Below are positions 1-8,473 of a DNA stretch of 64,000 nt, in pieces (positions within the stretch are counted from its first letter, which is position 1; each line of letters opens with the position of its first letter). This DNA is from Bog-113 sp963752695. GTDB lineage: Bacteria; Acidobacteriota; Terriglobia; Bryobacterales; Bryobacteraceae. The DNA lies in contig CAVVZB010000001.1 of assembly GCA_963752695.1 (NCBI GenBank), positions 1,054,001 to 1,118,000 on the forward strand, written 5' to 3'. The notes beneath the pieces are model-generated. The model ran no database searches. It saw nothing but the letters and a program-made list of their open reading frames with translations, and had not been told where the DNA came from. Position numbers and translations under genes: made by a program.

Positions 1-119
1 GCCACCTGAAGCTGCTTGGCCTCACTAAGCGCGTGAAAGATTTGCTGCAGATAACCAAGCTGTATACCGTCTTCGAAGTGCATGACGACGAAGCCGCGGC
101 CGTTCGCAGCTTCACGTAG
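1..119 (+). CDS. STAS-domain anti-sigma factor antagonist, C-terminal end only
   Basis: Open from the left edge in the frame starting at base 3 and closed by TAG at 117-119. The 38 visible residues (HLKLLGLTKRVKDLL, then ITKLYTVFEVHDDEAAAV) match the last helix and strand of SpoIIAA/RsbV-like STAS proteins, where a K-x-LL-x-I/L-T-K-L-x-x-VF-E pattern is typical. Such proteins bind anti-sigma kinases in partner switching. The phosphorylatable serine lies upstream of the window and cannot be checked. It converges on thiS. Confidence 0.6.
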   Translation, partial: HLKLLGLTKRVKDLLQITKLYTVFEVHDDEAAAVRSFT

Positions 120-131
120 ATTCCGATCCTC

Positions 132-157
132 CGGAGGCTGGCCGGCGCTAGCCTCCG
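132..157. terminator. Hairpin between convergent STAS gene and thiS
   Basis: CGGAGGCT (132-139) pairs perfectly with AGCCTCCG (150-157), giving an 8-bp stem with a 10-base loop at the junction of two convergent genes; it overlaps the last codons of thiS. No clear T-tract follows on either strand, so a bidirectional terminator role is inferred from position only. Confidence 0.3.
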
Positions 158-351
158 CCCACAAAGTGTACGATTTCGATTTCCGCGCCGTCGCGGATCA
201 GCGTTTCCGGCCAGTGTACCGGTTTGATGATTTTGCGATCCAGTTCAATTGCCAGGCGGTCGGCGGGCAGGTCGAGCTTTTGCACCAAGCTGTGTAGAGT
301 TTCGCCCGTTACCAATTCGCGAGTTTCCCCGTTCACCGTGACACGGATCAT
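148..351 (-). CDS. thiS: Sulfur carrier protein ThiS
   Basis: A 67-residue ubiquitin-fold (beta-grasp) protein, the normal length for ThiS. It begins MIRVTVNGETREL and has the typical T-x-x-L-x-x-L-V-x-x-L helix. It ends in VHFVGGG, providing the C-terminal Gly-Gly that ThiF adenylates and that carries sulfur as a thiocarboxylate for thiazole synthesis. No thiG, thiF or thiO lies within the window, so its partners must be encoded to the left or elsewhere. It is divergent from nuoA, with 58 bases between the two starts. Confidence 0.9.
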   Translation of the reverse strand: MIRVTVNGETRELVTGETLHSLVQKLDLPADRLAIELDRKIIKPVHWPETLIRDGAEIEIVHFVGGG

Positions 352-409
352 GTACGCCGCTCGCGATCATTTATAGTCATTAATGAAGGTTATTACGCTC
401 GTCTCCTAG

Positions 410-805
410 ATGCCTACATCTCAAGGTGAAATCTACTTTCCGGTGCTCGTTCAAGTGGTCCTGGCTATCGCGATCGCCTGCGCGTTCATCGGCTTGTCGT
501 TACTGCTTGGGCATCGCGTGCGAAACAAGGCGAAAGACATGCCTTACGAATCCGGGATGGTCCCCACCGGCGACGCACAACATCGCTTCAGCGTGAAATT
601 CTACCTGGTTGGCATGCTGTTCATCCTGTTCGACATGGAAGCGATCTTCCTTTACCCGTGGGCAGTGGTGTTCAAGGAGCTGAAGATGTTTGGCTTTCTT
701 GAGATGTTGCTGTTTATCGTTTTAGTCCTCTGCGGCTTTTTCTACATCTGGAAAAAAGGGGTTCTGGATTGGGCTGCGTTAGGCAAAGACGAAAAGCGCA
801 TGTGA
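410..805 (+). CDS. nuoA: NADH-quinone oxidoreductase subunit A
   Basis: First gene of the complex I operon. It encodes a 131-residue inner-membrane subunit with three predicted helices (about residues 10-32, 65-85, 93-112). The family signature is intact: YESG-x-x-P-x-G around residue 45, and FYLVGMLFILFDMEA-FLYPWA with the conserved acidic pair in helix 2. NuoA lies next to NuoJ and NuoK near the quinone-linked start of the proton path. No strong Shine-Dalgarno precedes the ATG at 410, and the divergent thiS start is 58 bases away. The next gene is nuoC, not the expected nuoB. Confidence 0.95.
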   Translation: MPTSQGEIYFPVLVQVVLAIAIACAFIGLSLLLGHRVRNKAKDMPYESGMVPTGDAQHRFSVKFYLVGMLFILFDMEAIFLYPWAVVFKELKMFGFLEMLLFIVLVLCGFFYIWKKGVLDWAALGKDEKRM

Positions 806-812
806 GGGACTT

Positions 813-1292
813 GTGATCATGGTTCCCGAAGAATTACTCAATTATGAAGACGTCTCGAGCCTGAATGCGGCTGTTCCAGGCGCGGTGGTTGGAGGCAAAC
901 ATAAGTTTGGCGAACTCACATTGGAGATAGCGCCTGAACAAATTGTTTCCGCAAGCCGCCACTTGAAAACGGCCCTCCGGTATGAACGGCTCTCTTCAGT
1001 GACTGCAGTCGACCGGCATCCGAACGAGCCGCGATTTGAGATCGTTTACCACTTTCACTCGCTCGGGCGGAATGCGCGCCTTCGGCTGAAAGCGCGCATC
1101 AGTGGTTCAATGCCGGAAATCGATTCTCTGACAGTCGTGTATCTGGCGGCGAACTGGTACGAGCGCGAGATTTTTGATCTGTTTGGCGTCAAGTTCCGCA
1201 ACCATCCCGATCTTCGCCGGATTATGCTTCCCGAAGACTGGGTCGGCCATCCTTTGCGTAAAGACTACCCCAAGACCGGACCGCGAGTTTAG
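813..1292 (+). CDS. nuoC: NADH-quinone oxidoreductase subunit C
   Basis: The 159-residue, 30-kDa-type subunit of the complex I peripheral arm. The C-terminal half carries the signature WYEREIFDLFGVKF followed by HPDLRRIMLPEDW and HPLRKDYP. It is a stand-alone NuoC, not a NuoCD fusion. The start is either GTG at 813 (GAGGG five bases upstream, overlapping the nuoA stop region) or ATG at 819. Only seven bases separate it from nuoA, so there is no room for a nuoB remnant. It is followed after two bases by nuoD. Confidence 0.95.
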   Translation: MIMVPEELLNYEDVSSLNAAVPGAVVGGKHKFGELTLEIAPEQIVSASRHLKTALRYERLSSVTAVDRHPNEPRFEIVYHFHSLGRNARLRLKARISGSMPEIDSLTVVYLAANWYEREIFDLFGVKFRNHPDLRRIMLPEDWVGHPLRKDYPKTGPRV

Positions 1293-1294
1293 AT

Positions 1295-2524
1295 ATGGAT
1301 TCCGTTACTGCCGATTTGTTGGAACAGGACGCGGCCGTCCCCGCCGGAGGGCCGGTTCGCCCGCGCCGCATGCTGCTCAACATGGGCCCGCAACATCCGT
1401 CAACCCATGGAGTGCTCCGGTTGATTTTGGAACTCGACGGCGAGACGGTGGTGAAAGCCGAGCCTGATATCGGCTACCTGCATACCGGTATCGAGAAGGA
1501 ATTCGAAGCCAAAACCTGGCAGCAGGCGGTCACGCTAACCGATCGCATCGACTATCTGGCAAACCTGTCCAATAATTTCTGTTACGCCTTGGCGGTGGAG
1601 CGGCTGCTGGAACTGGAAATTCCTCCCATGGCGCAATGGATGCGCGTGATGCTGGTGGAGTTGACGCGGCTCAATAGCCATCTGGTGTGGCTGGGCACTC
1701 ATGCGCTCGATGTTGGCGCGATGAGTATGTTCCTTTACTGCATGCGCGAGCGCGAAGAGATCCTCAAGATTTTCGAGATGTTCTCCGGGCAGCGCATGAT
1801 GACCAGCTATATCCGGATCGGGGGACTGGCCTTGGAGCCTCCTCGCGGATGGGCTGGGCGCGTACGGAAATTCATCGACGACTTTCCGAGCAAGGTGGAC
1901 GAGTACGAAGACCTGCTCACCAAAAACAGTATCTGGATGGGCCGCACCAAGGGCGTCGGCGTGATGACCGTCCCGGACATGTTGGAGTTAGGCGTGACCG
2001 GTCCCATGTTGCGTGCCGGAGGATTGAAGTGGGACGCGCGAAAAGAGAATCCGCACTCTTCCTACGACAAATTCGATTTCGAAATTCCGACCCGAACCGC
2101 GAGCGACGTCTATGCGCGGTATGAAGTGCGCATGGAGGAAATGCGGCAAAGTACGCGCATCGTCCGGCAAGCCTTGGATGGCATGCCCTCGGGCGCGTGG
2201 AAAGCCGATGCACCCCACGTCGTGCTGCCTGACCGCGACAAAATGAAAACGGAAATGGAAGCATTGATCTACCATTTCAAGATCGTGACCGAAGGCTTCC
2301 GGGTGCCAGAGGGGGAGGTGTACCAGATTGTGGAATCCCCGCGCGGCGAACTGGGCTACTACGTGGTAAGCGACGGGACCGCCAACCCATATCGCGTGTT
2401 CGTGCACGGCCCGAGTTTTGGAAACCTGCAAGCCACGGCCAAAATGGTGGAGGGCACATTGCTCTCTGACGTGATTGCGTCTATCGGCAGCATGGATTTC
2501 GTCTTGGGGGATACCGACCGCTGA
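1295..2524 (+). CDS. nuoD: NADH-quinone oxidoreductase subunit D
   Basis: The 409-residue 49-kDa-type subunit, evolutionarily related to the large subunit of NiFe hydrogenases, which forms the quinone pocket together with NuoB. The N-terminal signature NMGPQHPSTHGVLRL (about residues 30-44) contains the conserved quinone-site histidines, followed by IGYLHTGIEKEFE. The C-terminus ends SIGSMDFVLGDTDR, as in full-length family members. The stop overlaps the nuoE start (ATG at 2524), indicating translational coupling. Its obligatory partner NuoB is not encoded in this operon. Confidence 0.96.
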   Translation: MDSVTADLLEQDAAVPAGGPVRPRRMLLNMGPQHPSTHGVLRLILELDGETVVKAEPDIGYLHTGIEKEFEAKTWQQAVTLTDRIDYLANLSNNFCYALAVERLLELEIPPMAQWMRVMLVELTRLNSHLVWLGTHALDVGAMSMFLYCMREREEILKIFEMFSGQRMMTSYIRIGGLALEPPRGWAGRVRKFIDDFPSKVDEYEDLLTKNSIWMGRTKGVGVMTVPDMLELGVTGPMLRAGGLKWDARKENPHSSYDKFDFEIPTRTASDVYARYEVRMEEMRQSTRIVRQALDGMPSGAWKADAPHVVLPDRDKMKTEMEALIYHFKIVTEGFRVPEGEVYQIVESPRGELGYYVVSDGTANPYRVFVHGPSFGNLQATAKMVEGTLLSDVIASIGSMDFVLGDTDR

Positions 2525-3006
2525 TGACTCTTTCCCCCGAACTTGAATCCAAATTTCAGAGCATACTAGCTAAGTATCCGGAGGATCGAAAGCGCTCAGC
2601 GGTGATCCCGATGCTGCTGTTCGGCCAAGACGTGATTGGCTCAATCACACGTGAACTGGTTGAGGAAGTGGCGCGGCGCACTGGCCAGACTACCCTCTCG
2701 ATCGATGAAGTAGTCACATACTACTCGATGCTGCATCGCAAGCCGCTCGGCCATGCGCACGTCCAAATTTGCACGAACATCAGCTGCATGTTAAACGGTG
2801 GTGAGAACCTTTGGAAAATCGCCACTGAACGGTTGGGAATCGGGCACAAAGAAGCGACTGCTGACGGCAAAATCTCGCTTGAAGAAGTGGAATGCATTGG
2901 CGCGTGTTCCTGGGCGCCGGCAATGCAGGTCAATTACGATTTTCACCATCAGGTGACTCCTGAAAAGCTGAACGATCTGATCACGCAGTTGCAGGGGGCA
3001 ACCTAG
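2524..3006 (+). CDS. nuoE: NADH-quinone oxidoreductase subunit E, 2Fe-2S
   Basis: The 160-residue, 24-kDa-type thioredoxin-fold subunit of the NADH-dehydrogenase module. The four ligands of the 2Fe-2S cluster N1a are visible as C-T-N-I-S-C (C-x4-C) and C-I-G-A-C (C-x3-C), about 40 residues apart. An N-terminal helical bundle precedes them (PEDRKRSAVIPMLLFGQD). It works with NuoF and NuoG. It overlaps nuoD by one base and precedes nuoF by six bases. Confidence 0.95.
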   Translation: MTLSPELESKFQSILAKYPEDRKRSAVIPMLLFGQDVIGSITRELVEEVARRTGQTTLSIDEVVTYYSMLHRKPLGHAHVQICTNISCMLNGGENLWKIATERLGIGHKEATADGKISLEEVECIGACSWAPAMQVNYDFHHQVTPEKLNDLITQLQGAT

Positions 3007-3012
3007 CCAGCC

Positions 3013-4329
3013 ATGCCGTACAATTCACCTCATCCAGCCGAAGTGCGCGTCCTATCCAAGCGCTTCGGATTGGAAAATTCGCAATCGATCGACGTATATC
3101 TGGCCAACGAAGGCTACCAGGGTTTCGAGAGCGCCCTGAAAATGACTCCCGACGAGATTGTCAACGTCGTGAAGGCTTCCGGACTGCGAGGTCGTGGAGG
3201 TGCCGGGTTCCCCACCGGTCTGAAATGGAGTTTTCTCGCCCGCACGTCTCCAAAGCCCAAATACATCATCGTGAATGCGGACGAAAGCGAGCCCGGGACA
3301 TGCAAAGATCGCCTGCTCATAGAATTCGATCCGCATCAGTTAATCGAAGGAATATTAATCGCGGCCCTCGCGGCCACCTCGAATCAAGGCTATATCTACG
3401 TTCGGGGTGAATATCGCTATCTCATAGACATTCTCGATCGCGCTATTGCCGAAGCCTATGATCGCGGCTATCTCGGCGACAACGTGCGCGGGTCGGGTTG
3501 GAAATTCCACTTGGCCACGCACACCGGCGCGGGCGCTTACGAGTGCGGTGAAGAATCGGCACTGCTCGAATCGTTCGAGGGCAAACGCGGCGTTCCGCGC
3601 ATCCGGCCGCCGTTTCCTGCTGTAGCCGGCGCATATCAAAGCCCGACGATTTTGAACAACGTCGAGACCTATTGCGCTGTGCCATCCATCTTCCGTATGG
3701 GTGGCGAGGAATGGGCGAAACTCGGCTCACCCAAGAACGGCGGAACACGAATGTTCTGCTTGTCGGGACACGTAAATCGTCCGGGTGTTTACGAGTTGCC
3801 GATGGGTTTCCCACTCATGCGGCTGATCGAAGAGGTCGGCGGGGGCATTCGTGGTGGAAAGAAGCTGAAGGCGGTGATCCCCGGAGGCTCTTCGTGCCCG
3901 GTCCTGAAGCCCGAAGAGTGCAACATCAACATGGATTTCGATTCACTTGCGGCAGCCAAAAGCATGCTCGGATCAGGCGGCGTTGTAGTCATGGACGAAA
4001 CCACCGACATCGTGGCTGTCGCGCTACGAATCATGCGATTCTACGCCCATGAGAGCTGCGGATGGTGTATTCCGTGCCGCGAAGGAACTACCTGGCTGCG
4101 CAAGATTCTCACGCGTGTCCATGGCGGTCAGGGGCTCGACGGCGACGTGGACCTGATCGATGAACTCGCTAAGAACATGCTCGGCCGTACATTCTGTCCG
4201 CTGGGCGATGCCGCCGCCATGCCAACCATTGCTTTCGTGAATAAATTCCGGGATGAATTCCTGGCCTATATCGAGACGAAGACTCCGGCTGCTCGGCCAG
4301 ACCCGCTGTTGCAACTAACGACCGCTTAA
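3013..4329 (+). CDS. nuoF: NADH-quinone oxidoreductase subunit F, FMN and 4Fe-4S
   Basis: The 438-residue NADH-oxidising subunit. The glycine-rich FMN/NADH loop GLRGRGGAGFPTG lies at residues 57-69, with NADESEPGTCKDR further on. The N3 4Fe-4S ligands are C349-x2-C352-x2-C355 (ESCGWCIPCREG) and C395 (RTFCPLGD). Length and all key residues are normal, so entry of electrons from NADH appears intact. It lies between nuoE and nuoG with short spacers on both sides. Confidence 0.96.
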   Translation: MPYNSPHPAEVRVLSKRFGLENSQSIDVYLANEGYQGFESALKMTPDEIVNVVKASGLRGRGGAGFPTGLKWSFLARTSPKPKYIIVNADESEPGTCKDRLLIEFDPHQLIEGILIAALAATSNQGYIYVRGEYRYLIDILDRAIAEAYDRGYLGDNVRGSGWKFHLATHTGAGAYECGEESALLESFEGKRGVPRIRPPFPAVAGAYQSPTILNNVETYCAVPSIFRMGGEEWAKLGSPKNGGTRMFCLSGHVNRPGVYELPMGFPLMRLIEEVGGGIRGGKKLKAVIPGGSSCPVLKPEECNINMDFDSLAAAKSMLGSGGVVVMDETTDIVAVALRIMRFYAHESCGWCIPCREGTTWLRKILTRVHGGQGLDGDVDLIDELAKNMLGRTFCPLGDAAAMPTIAFVNKFRDEFLAYIETKTPAARPDPLLQLTTA

Positions 4330-4338
4330 TTCACCCCA

Positions 4339-6465
4339 ATGGCTGATTTAGTAAAACTGACGATCGACGGGCAACAAATCGAAGCCGCTCCCGGCACGCT
4401 GCTGATCAATGCCGCTAAACAGGCGGGTATCGAGATACCTGCCTTCTGCTACTACGAAGGCTACTCGTTGCAGGCTGCCTGCCGCATGTGTTTGGTGGAG
4501 GTAGAAAAAGCTCCGAAGATGCCGACCGCCTGCACAACGCCTGTGGCCGAAGGCATGGTTGTTCGCACTGATACCGAGCAGGTCCGTAAAGCGCGTAAGA
4601 TGACGCTGGAGTTTCTGCTCACCAATCATCCGCTCGACTGCCCAGTTTGCGATAAGGGTGGCGAGTGCGAACTGCAGGACATGGTTTTCCGCTATGGCGC
4701 AGGTGAAAGCCGGTTTGTGGAAAACAAATTCCACGTGGACGAGAAGCAATGGTCGCCGGTGGTTTTTTACGATGGCCCGCGCTGCATCCTTTGCTTCCGC
4801 TGTGTGCGGGTGTGCAATGAAGGCATGGGTGTTGGCGCCCTGGGCGTGGTGAATCGCGGTTCGGTTTCCGAGATAGCCCCCAACGAAGGCGATCATCTGA
4901 ACTGCGATGAATGCGGCATGTGCATCGACATTTGTCCGGTTGGCGCGTTGACTAGTGGCATTTACCGCTACCAGGCGCGGCCGTGGGAGATGGAGCATGT
5001 CGGCACCATCTGCACGCATTGCTCAAACGGTTGCAAAACGACTCTTGGCACCCGCAACGATCACATCTTACGAGGGAACAACCGCGATCGCTCCGGAATC
5101 AATGGCGAGTTCCTTTGTATCAAGGGGCGTTACGGGTTCGATTTCTACAACCATCCCGACCGGTTGCTTTCCCCGATGATGCGCGTGAACGGACAGCTTG
5201 AGCCGGTCTCGTGGTCACAAGCGTTGGAGGCTGTCGCAATTCGCTTTAAGGAAGTAAAAGATCGCCAGGGTACATTTGGCGTCATCGGATCTACGCGCAC
5301 CACCAACGAAGAGAATTATTACCTGCAGAAGTTCGCCCGGGAAGGTTTGGGAACTAACAACATCGATCACCACCGGTCCGGCGACCTGGTTACCTTGCTC
5401 GATGCGCTTAGCGGCGTGGAAAGTGCGTCCCTTGCTTCGACAATCGACCTGTACGAGTCGAAGGCGATTCTGATTATTGGCGCGGATCTGTCGGTAGAAC
5501 AGCCCTTGCTCGCCTTCCAGATTCGCGCGAACTTCCGTCATCACAACGCGAAGGTGTATGTCGTGACGCCCAAAGAAGTCCGCGAGGATAAGTCCGCGAC
5601 GCGTTCGGTGCGCGCTTCGGGCGATCAGGTCTGGCTGGCGCTCGACAGTATGAAGGACGCGCTTGCAGCCGAAGCCGGCCTGGTCATTCTCTTCGACGAT
5701 TCCATTCAGGGCGAAGCGGTCCGGCGTCTGGTCGAGTTCGGCAAGTCGCTGGGCAACCCAGTGAAGTATGTGGCTCTGCTCGATTATTCCAATTCTCGCG
5801 GGGCGGTCGACATGGGAGTGACGCCCAATCTGCTTCCTGGTTACCGTCCGGCCAGTGCAGTAGGTCTATCGTTGGACGCCATGATGGCGGCTCCGGATCT
5901 CGACGCCTTATGGGTGATCGGTGCAAATCCGCTATCGCGGCAGCCTTTAGCTTCGGCCGGCGCCTTCGTCGTGGTTCAAGACATGTTCTTAACCGAGACC
6001 GCACAACGCGCCGATGTAGTCTTCCCCGCTGCTTCGGCCTACGAAAAGAACGGCACGGTTACTAACGTCTGCGGCGAAGTGCAGCGGCTGAAGAAGGGGA
6101 TCAGCACCATGGGCGCCAAGCCGGATTTGGAGATTTTTGGGTTAATCGCCAAGGAAATGGGACTTGCCGCCGTGGCGGGACCTTGGATCAGCGATCGCGT
6201 GTTTGAAGAGATTCGCCGCACCGTACACGGCTACGATGTCTCGCTTCCACTTATCGCGACGGGTGGAGCGCCGCAAACGATGCCGGTGAACGGCAAGATC
6301 GAGGTTGCGGGCAGCCCTGGACGCATTCAATCGGCCCACAATGATTTGTTCGCGTCAGGAACCCTGGGGCGCTATTCTAAAATACTGAATTCGGTCCTGG
6401 AGAAGACGGTAATTCAAACCCCCGACGATCGGGATGCGCTCCGGCCGGAGAATGTTCAAGCTTAA
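4339..6465 (+). CDS. nuoG: NADH-quinone oxidoreductase subunit G, iron-sulfur
   Basis: A 708-residue electron-wire subunit. The N-terminal 2Fe-2S ferredoxin domain has cysteines in CYYEGYSLQAACRMC and a further TAC. It is followed by the His/Cys cluster H-PLD-C-PV-C-DKGGE-C and two 4Fe-4S motifs (CILCFRCVRVC and CDECGMCIDIC). A further motif, CTHCSNGC with a cysteine about 27 residues later (EFLCIKG), matches the extra N7 cluster found in some bacterial NuoG proteins. The rest is a molybdopterin-oxidoreductase-like domain. It overlaps nuoH by one base. Confidence 0.95.
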   Translation: MADLVKLTIDGQQIEAAPGTLLINAAKQAGIEIPAFCYYEGYSLQAACRMCLVEVEKAPKMPTACTTPVAEGMVVRTDTEQVRKARKMTLEFLLTNHPLDCPVCDKGGECELQDMVFRYGAGESRFVENKFHVDEKQWSPVVFYDGPRCILCFRCVRVCNEGMGVGALGVVNRGSVSEIAPNEGDHLNCDECGMCIDICPVGALTSGIYRYQARPWEMEHVGTICTHCSNGCKTTLGTRNDHILRGNNRDRSGINGEFLCIKGRYGFDFYNHPDRLLSPMMRVNGQLEPVSWSQALEAVAIRFKEVKDRQGTFGVIGSTRTTNEENYYLQKFAREGLGTNNIDHHRSGDLVTLLDALSGVESASLASTIDLYESKAILIIGADLSVEQPLLAFQIRANFRHHNAKVYVVTPKEVREDKSATRSVRASGDQVWLALDSMKDALAAEAGLVILFDDSIQGEAVRRLVEFGKSLGNPVKYVALLDYSNSRGAVDMGVTPNLLPGYRPASAVGLSLDAMMAAPDLDALWVIGANPLSRQPLASAGAFVVVQDMFLTETAQRADVVFPAASAYEKNGTVTNVCGEVQRLKKGISTMGAKPDLEIFGLIAKEMGLAAVAGPWISDRVFEEIRRTVHGYDVSLPLIATGGAPQTMPVNGKIEVAGSPGRIQSAHNDLFASGTLGRYSKILNSVLEKTVIQTPDDRDALRPENVQA

Positions 6466-7658
6466 TGGAATTCTTCCTCATCAGCATCGTCAAGACATTG
6501 GTAGTCTTCGCCGGTCTAATGACCACGCTGGCTTACCTGCAATGGGTGGAGCGCAAGGTCATTGCTCACGTCCAGGTGCGCGTAGGCCCATCGCGCGTGG
6601 GCCCGCATGGTTTACTCCAGCCGATGGCGGACGTAATCAAGCTGATGACCAAAGAGGGTCTGTTCCCGCACTACGTGAATCGGCCGTTTTACCTACTTGC
6701 CCCGATGATCGCCGTGGCGATGTCCTTGATCTCAATCTCCATTATTCCTTTCGGTTCGGACATTACCGTATTCGGCTATCGGACAGCGATGCAATTGACC
6801 GACTTGAACGTCGGTATCCTGTTCATCCTGGCAATTAGCTCGCTTGGTGTGTACGGGGTGGCATTGGCCGGCTGGTCGTCAAACAATAAGTACAGTCTGC
6901 TTGGCGGCCTGCGAAGCTCGGCCCAGATGATTAGTTATGAACTGCCGTTGAGTCTGGCAATCACCGCACCTCTTCTGATCGCGGGCACGTTAAGCTTGCG
7001 CGAGATTGTGATCTCCCAAGGCGGTTATCATTTCGGGTTCCTGCCGCGCTGGTCCATTTTCACCGGACCGTTTCCGCAGATCTTTAGCTTCCTTATTTTC
7101 GTGATTGCGGGTTTTGCAGAGACCAATCGTGTTCCGTTCGATCTTCCCGAAGCGGAGAACGAATTAGTGGCCGGGTTTCACACCGAATTCAGCAGCATGC
7201 AGTTCGCGTCCTTCTTTATGGCCGAATACGCGAACATGATCACCATAACGTCGATAACCACGATCCTGTTTCTTGGCGGATGGCAGCCGCTGTTTCCGGT
7301 ATCTTTAGGATCAAATTACGTTCCCGTGGTGTTATTTGCGTTGGCGGGAGTGTATGCCATGTTGAACGGACTTAGCCCGCGGCGCAAGCGAGACCGGCTC
7401 TCACTGCCGGTAGTCGCGCTCGTTTGTTGGATACTGGCAGTCGCTTTCTTCCTGCCCGCCACCCATCAATTCCTGATTCCATTTTTCTGGTTCGCGGCGA
7501 AGGTCGGCTTCCTTCTGTTCACGTTCATGTGGGTGCGCGCGACTCTACCGCGCTTCCGTTATGACCAACTCATGAACTTTGCCTGGAAGTTTCTGTTTCC
7601 AGCCGCGCTGGTGAATCTACTAATCACTGGGTTCCTGGTTGCGTTGACAGCGAAATAG
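6465..7658 (+). CDS. nuoH: NADH-quinone oxidoreductase subunit H, with extra hydrophobic insert
   Basis: The membrane subunit that docks the peripheral arm and lines the quinone tunnel. Signatures are present: ERKVIAHVQVRVGPSRVGPHGLLQP near the N-terminus, GFAETNRVPFDLPEAENELVAGFHTE-x-SS in the quinone-chamber loop, and RATLPRFRYDQLM near the C-terminus. At 397 residues it is about 70 longer than the E. coli protein. The excess is an insert at about residues 279-338, between the GGW motif and the WFAAK helix, containing two hydrophobic segments around a basic loop (SPRRKRDR). The next gene is nuoJ after two bases; nuoI, normally here, is absent. Confidence 0.95.
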   Translation: MEFFLISIVKTLVVFAGLMTTLAYLQWVERKVIAHVQVRVGPSRVGPHGLLQPMADVIKLMTKEGLFPHYVNRPFYLLAPMIAVAMSLISISIIPFGSDITVFGYRTAMQLTDLNVGILFILAISSLGVYGVALAGWSSNNKYSLLGGLRSSAQMISYELPLSLAITAPLLIAGTLSLREIVISQGGYHFGFLPRWSIFTGPFPQIFSFLIFVIAGFAETNRVPFDLPEAENELVAGFHTEFSSMQFASFFMAEYANMITITSITTILFLGGWQPLFPVSLGSNYVPVVLFALAGVYAMLNGLSPRRKRDRLSLPVVALVCWILAVAFFLPATHQFLIPFFWFAAKVGFLLFTFMWVRATLPRFRYDQLMNFAWKFLFPAALVNLLITGFLVALTAK

Positions 7659-7660
7659 CA

Positions 7661-8161
7661 ATGGATATCTTCTTCTTCCTGTTGTTCGCTTTAATCGCGG
7701 TAGGCTTCGGCGTAAGTGTGGTAACTCAGAAACATCCGATCGCAAGCGCTCTATCGCTGGTGGGAGTGATGGGAGCGTTAGCAGTCCTTTATTTGCTCCT
7801 GGGCGCTGAATTTATCGCCATGGCGCAGATCATTGTTTATGCCGGCGCCATCATGGTCCTGTTCGTCTTCGTCATTATGCTGCTGGGCACTGCGGCGGAA
7901 GTACAAGAGAGCCGCTCTTTGACGGTGAAGTTGCTTGGTGTTCCGGCGCTCGTGGCCTTTGCTGGAATACTCGGATTCTTCTTCACGACCAGCTTCCGCG
8001 GAACGCCGCTGGTTCACTTTGGAAGCTTCGCCGGTGGCTCGCCACGCAATATCGGGCGCTTGTTATTCCGCGCTTACCTGCTTCCGTTTGAAGTTACTTC
8101 CATTTTGATTCTGATCGCGATCGTGGGTGCGGTCGTATTGGCCCGCAAGGAGCTAGATTAA
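7661..8161 (+). CDS. nuoJ: NADH-quinone oxidoreductase subunit J
   Basis: A 166-residue membrane subunit with five predicted helices. Helix 3 (EFIAMAQIIVYAGAIMVLFVFVIMLLG) carries the typical pi-bulge region of the family. It helps couple quinone reduction to the proton channels with NuoA and NuoK. The C-terminus ends IAIVGAVVLARKELD. It follows nuoH after two bases and is followed by nuoK after one. Confidence 0.94.
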   Translation: MDIFFFLLFALIAVGFGVSVVTQKHPIASALSLVGVMGALAVLYLLLGAEFIAMAQIIVYAGAIMVLFVFVIMLLGTAAEVQESRSLTVKLLGVPALVAFAGILGFFFTTSFRGTPLVHFGSFAGGSPRNIGRLLFRAYLLPFEVTSILILIAIVGAVVLARKELD

Positions 8162-8162
8162 G

Positions 8163-8471
8163 TTGCACGGTGTTCCCCTTTCCTGGTATCTCATTCTGAG
8201 CGCGATTCTGTTCTCGCTCGGAATCGCCGGTTTTCTCTTCAGGAAGAACATCATCACGGTGTTCATGTCCATCGAGTTGATGCTGAATGCCGTGAACCTC
8301 TCTTTTGTCACCTTCTCCTATCAGCGCGGCCAGGTGGACGGTCATATTTTTACTTTCTTTGTAATGGTGGTGGCGGCTGCCGAGGCAGCGGTCGGCCTGG
8401 CGATTATCCTGACCGTCTACAAGAATCGGAACAGCCTGAATATAGATGACGTCAGCGAGATGAATAATTAG
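8163..8471 (+). CDS. nuoK: NADH-quinone oxidoreductase subunit K
   Basis: A 102-residue, three-helix subunit. The two buried membrane glutamates of the family are present in SIELMLNAVNLSFV and in AAAEAAVGLAIIL. The frame opens with TTG at 8163, one base after the nuoJ stop, so translation is probably coupled. An alternative start further in would remove part of helix 1, which makes TTG the better choice. Confidence 0.94.
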   Translation: MHGVPLSWYLILSAILFSLGIAGFLFRKNIITVFMSIELMLNAVNLSFVTFSYQRGQVDGHIFTFFVMVVAAAEAAVGLAIILTVYKNRNSLNIDDVSEMNN

Positions 8472-8473
8472 CG

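Noticed and set aside
82..297. Plus-strand open frame across thiS
   Set aside because: It is antisense to a clear thiS gene and overlaps the STAS gene end; no family resemblance.
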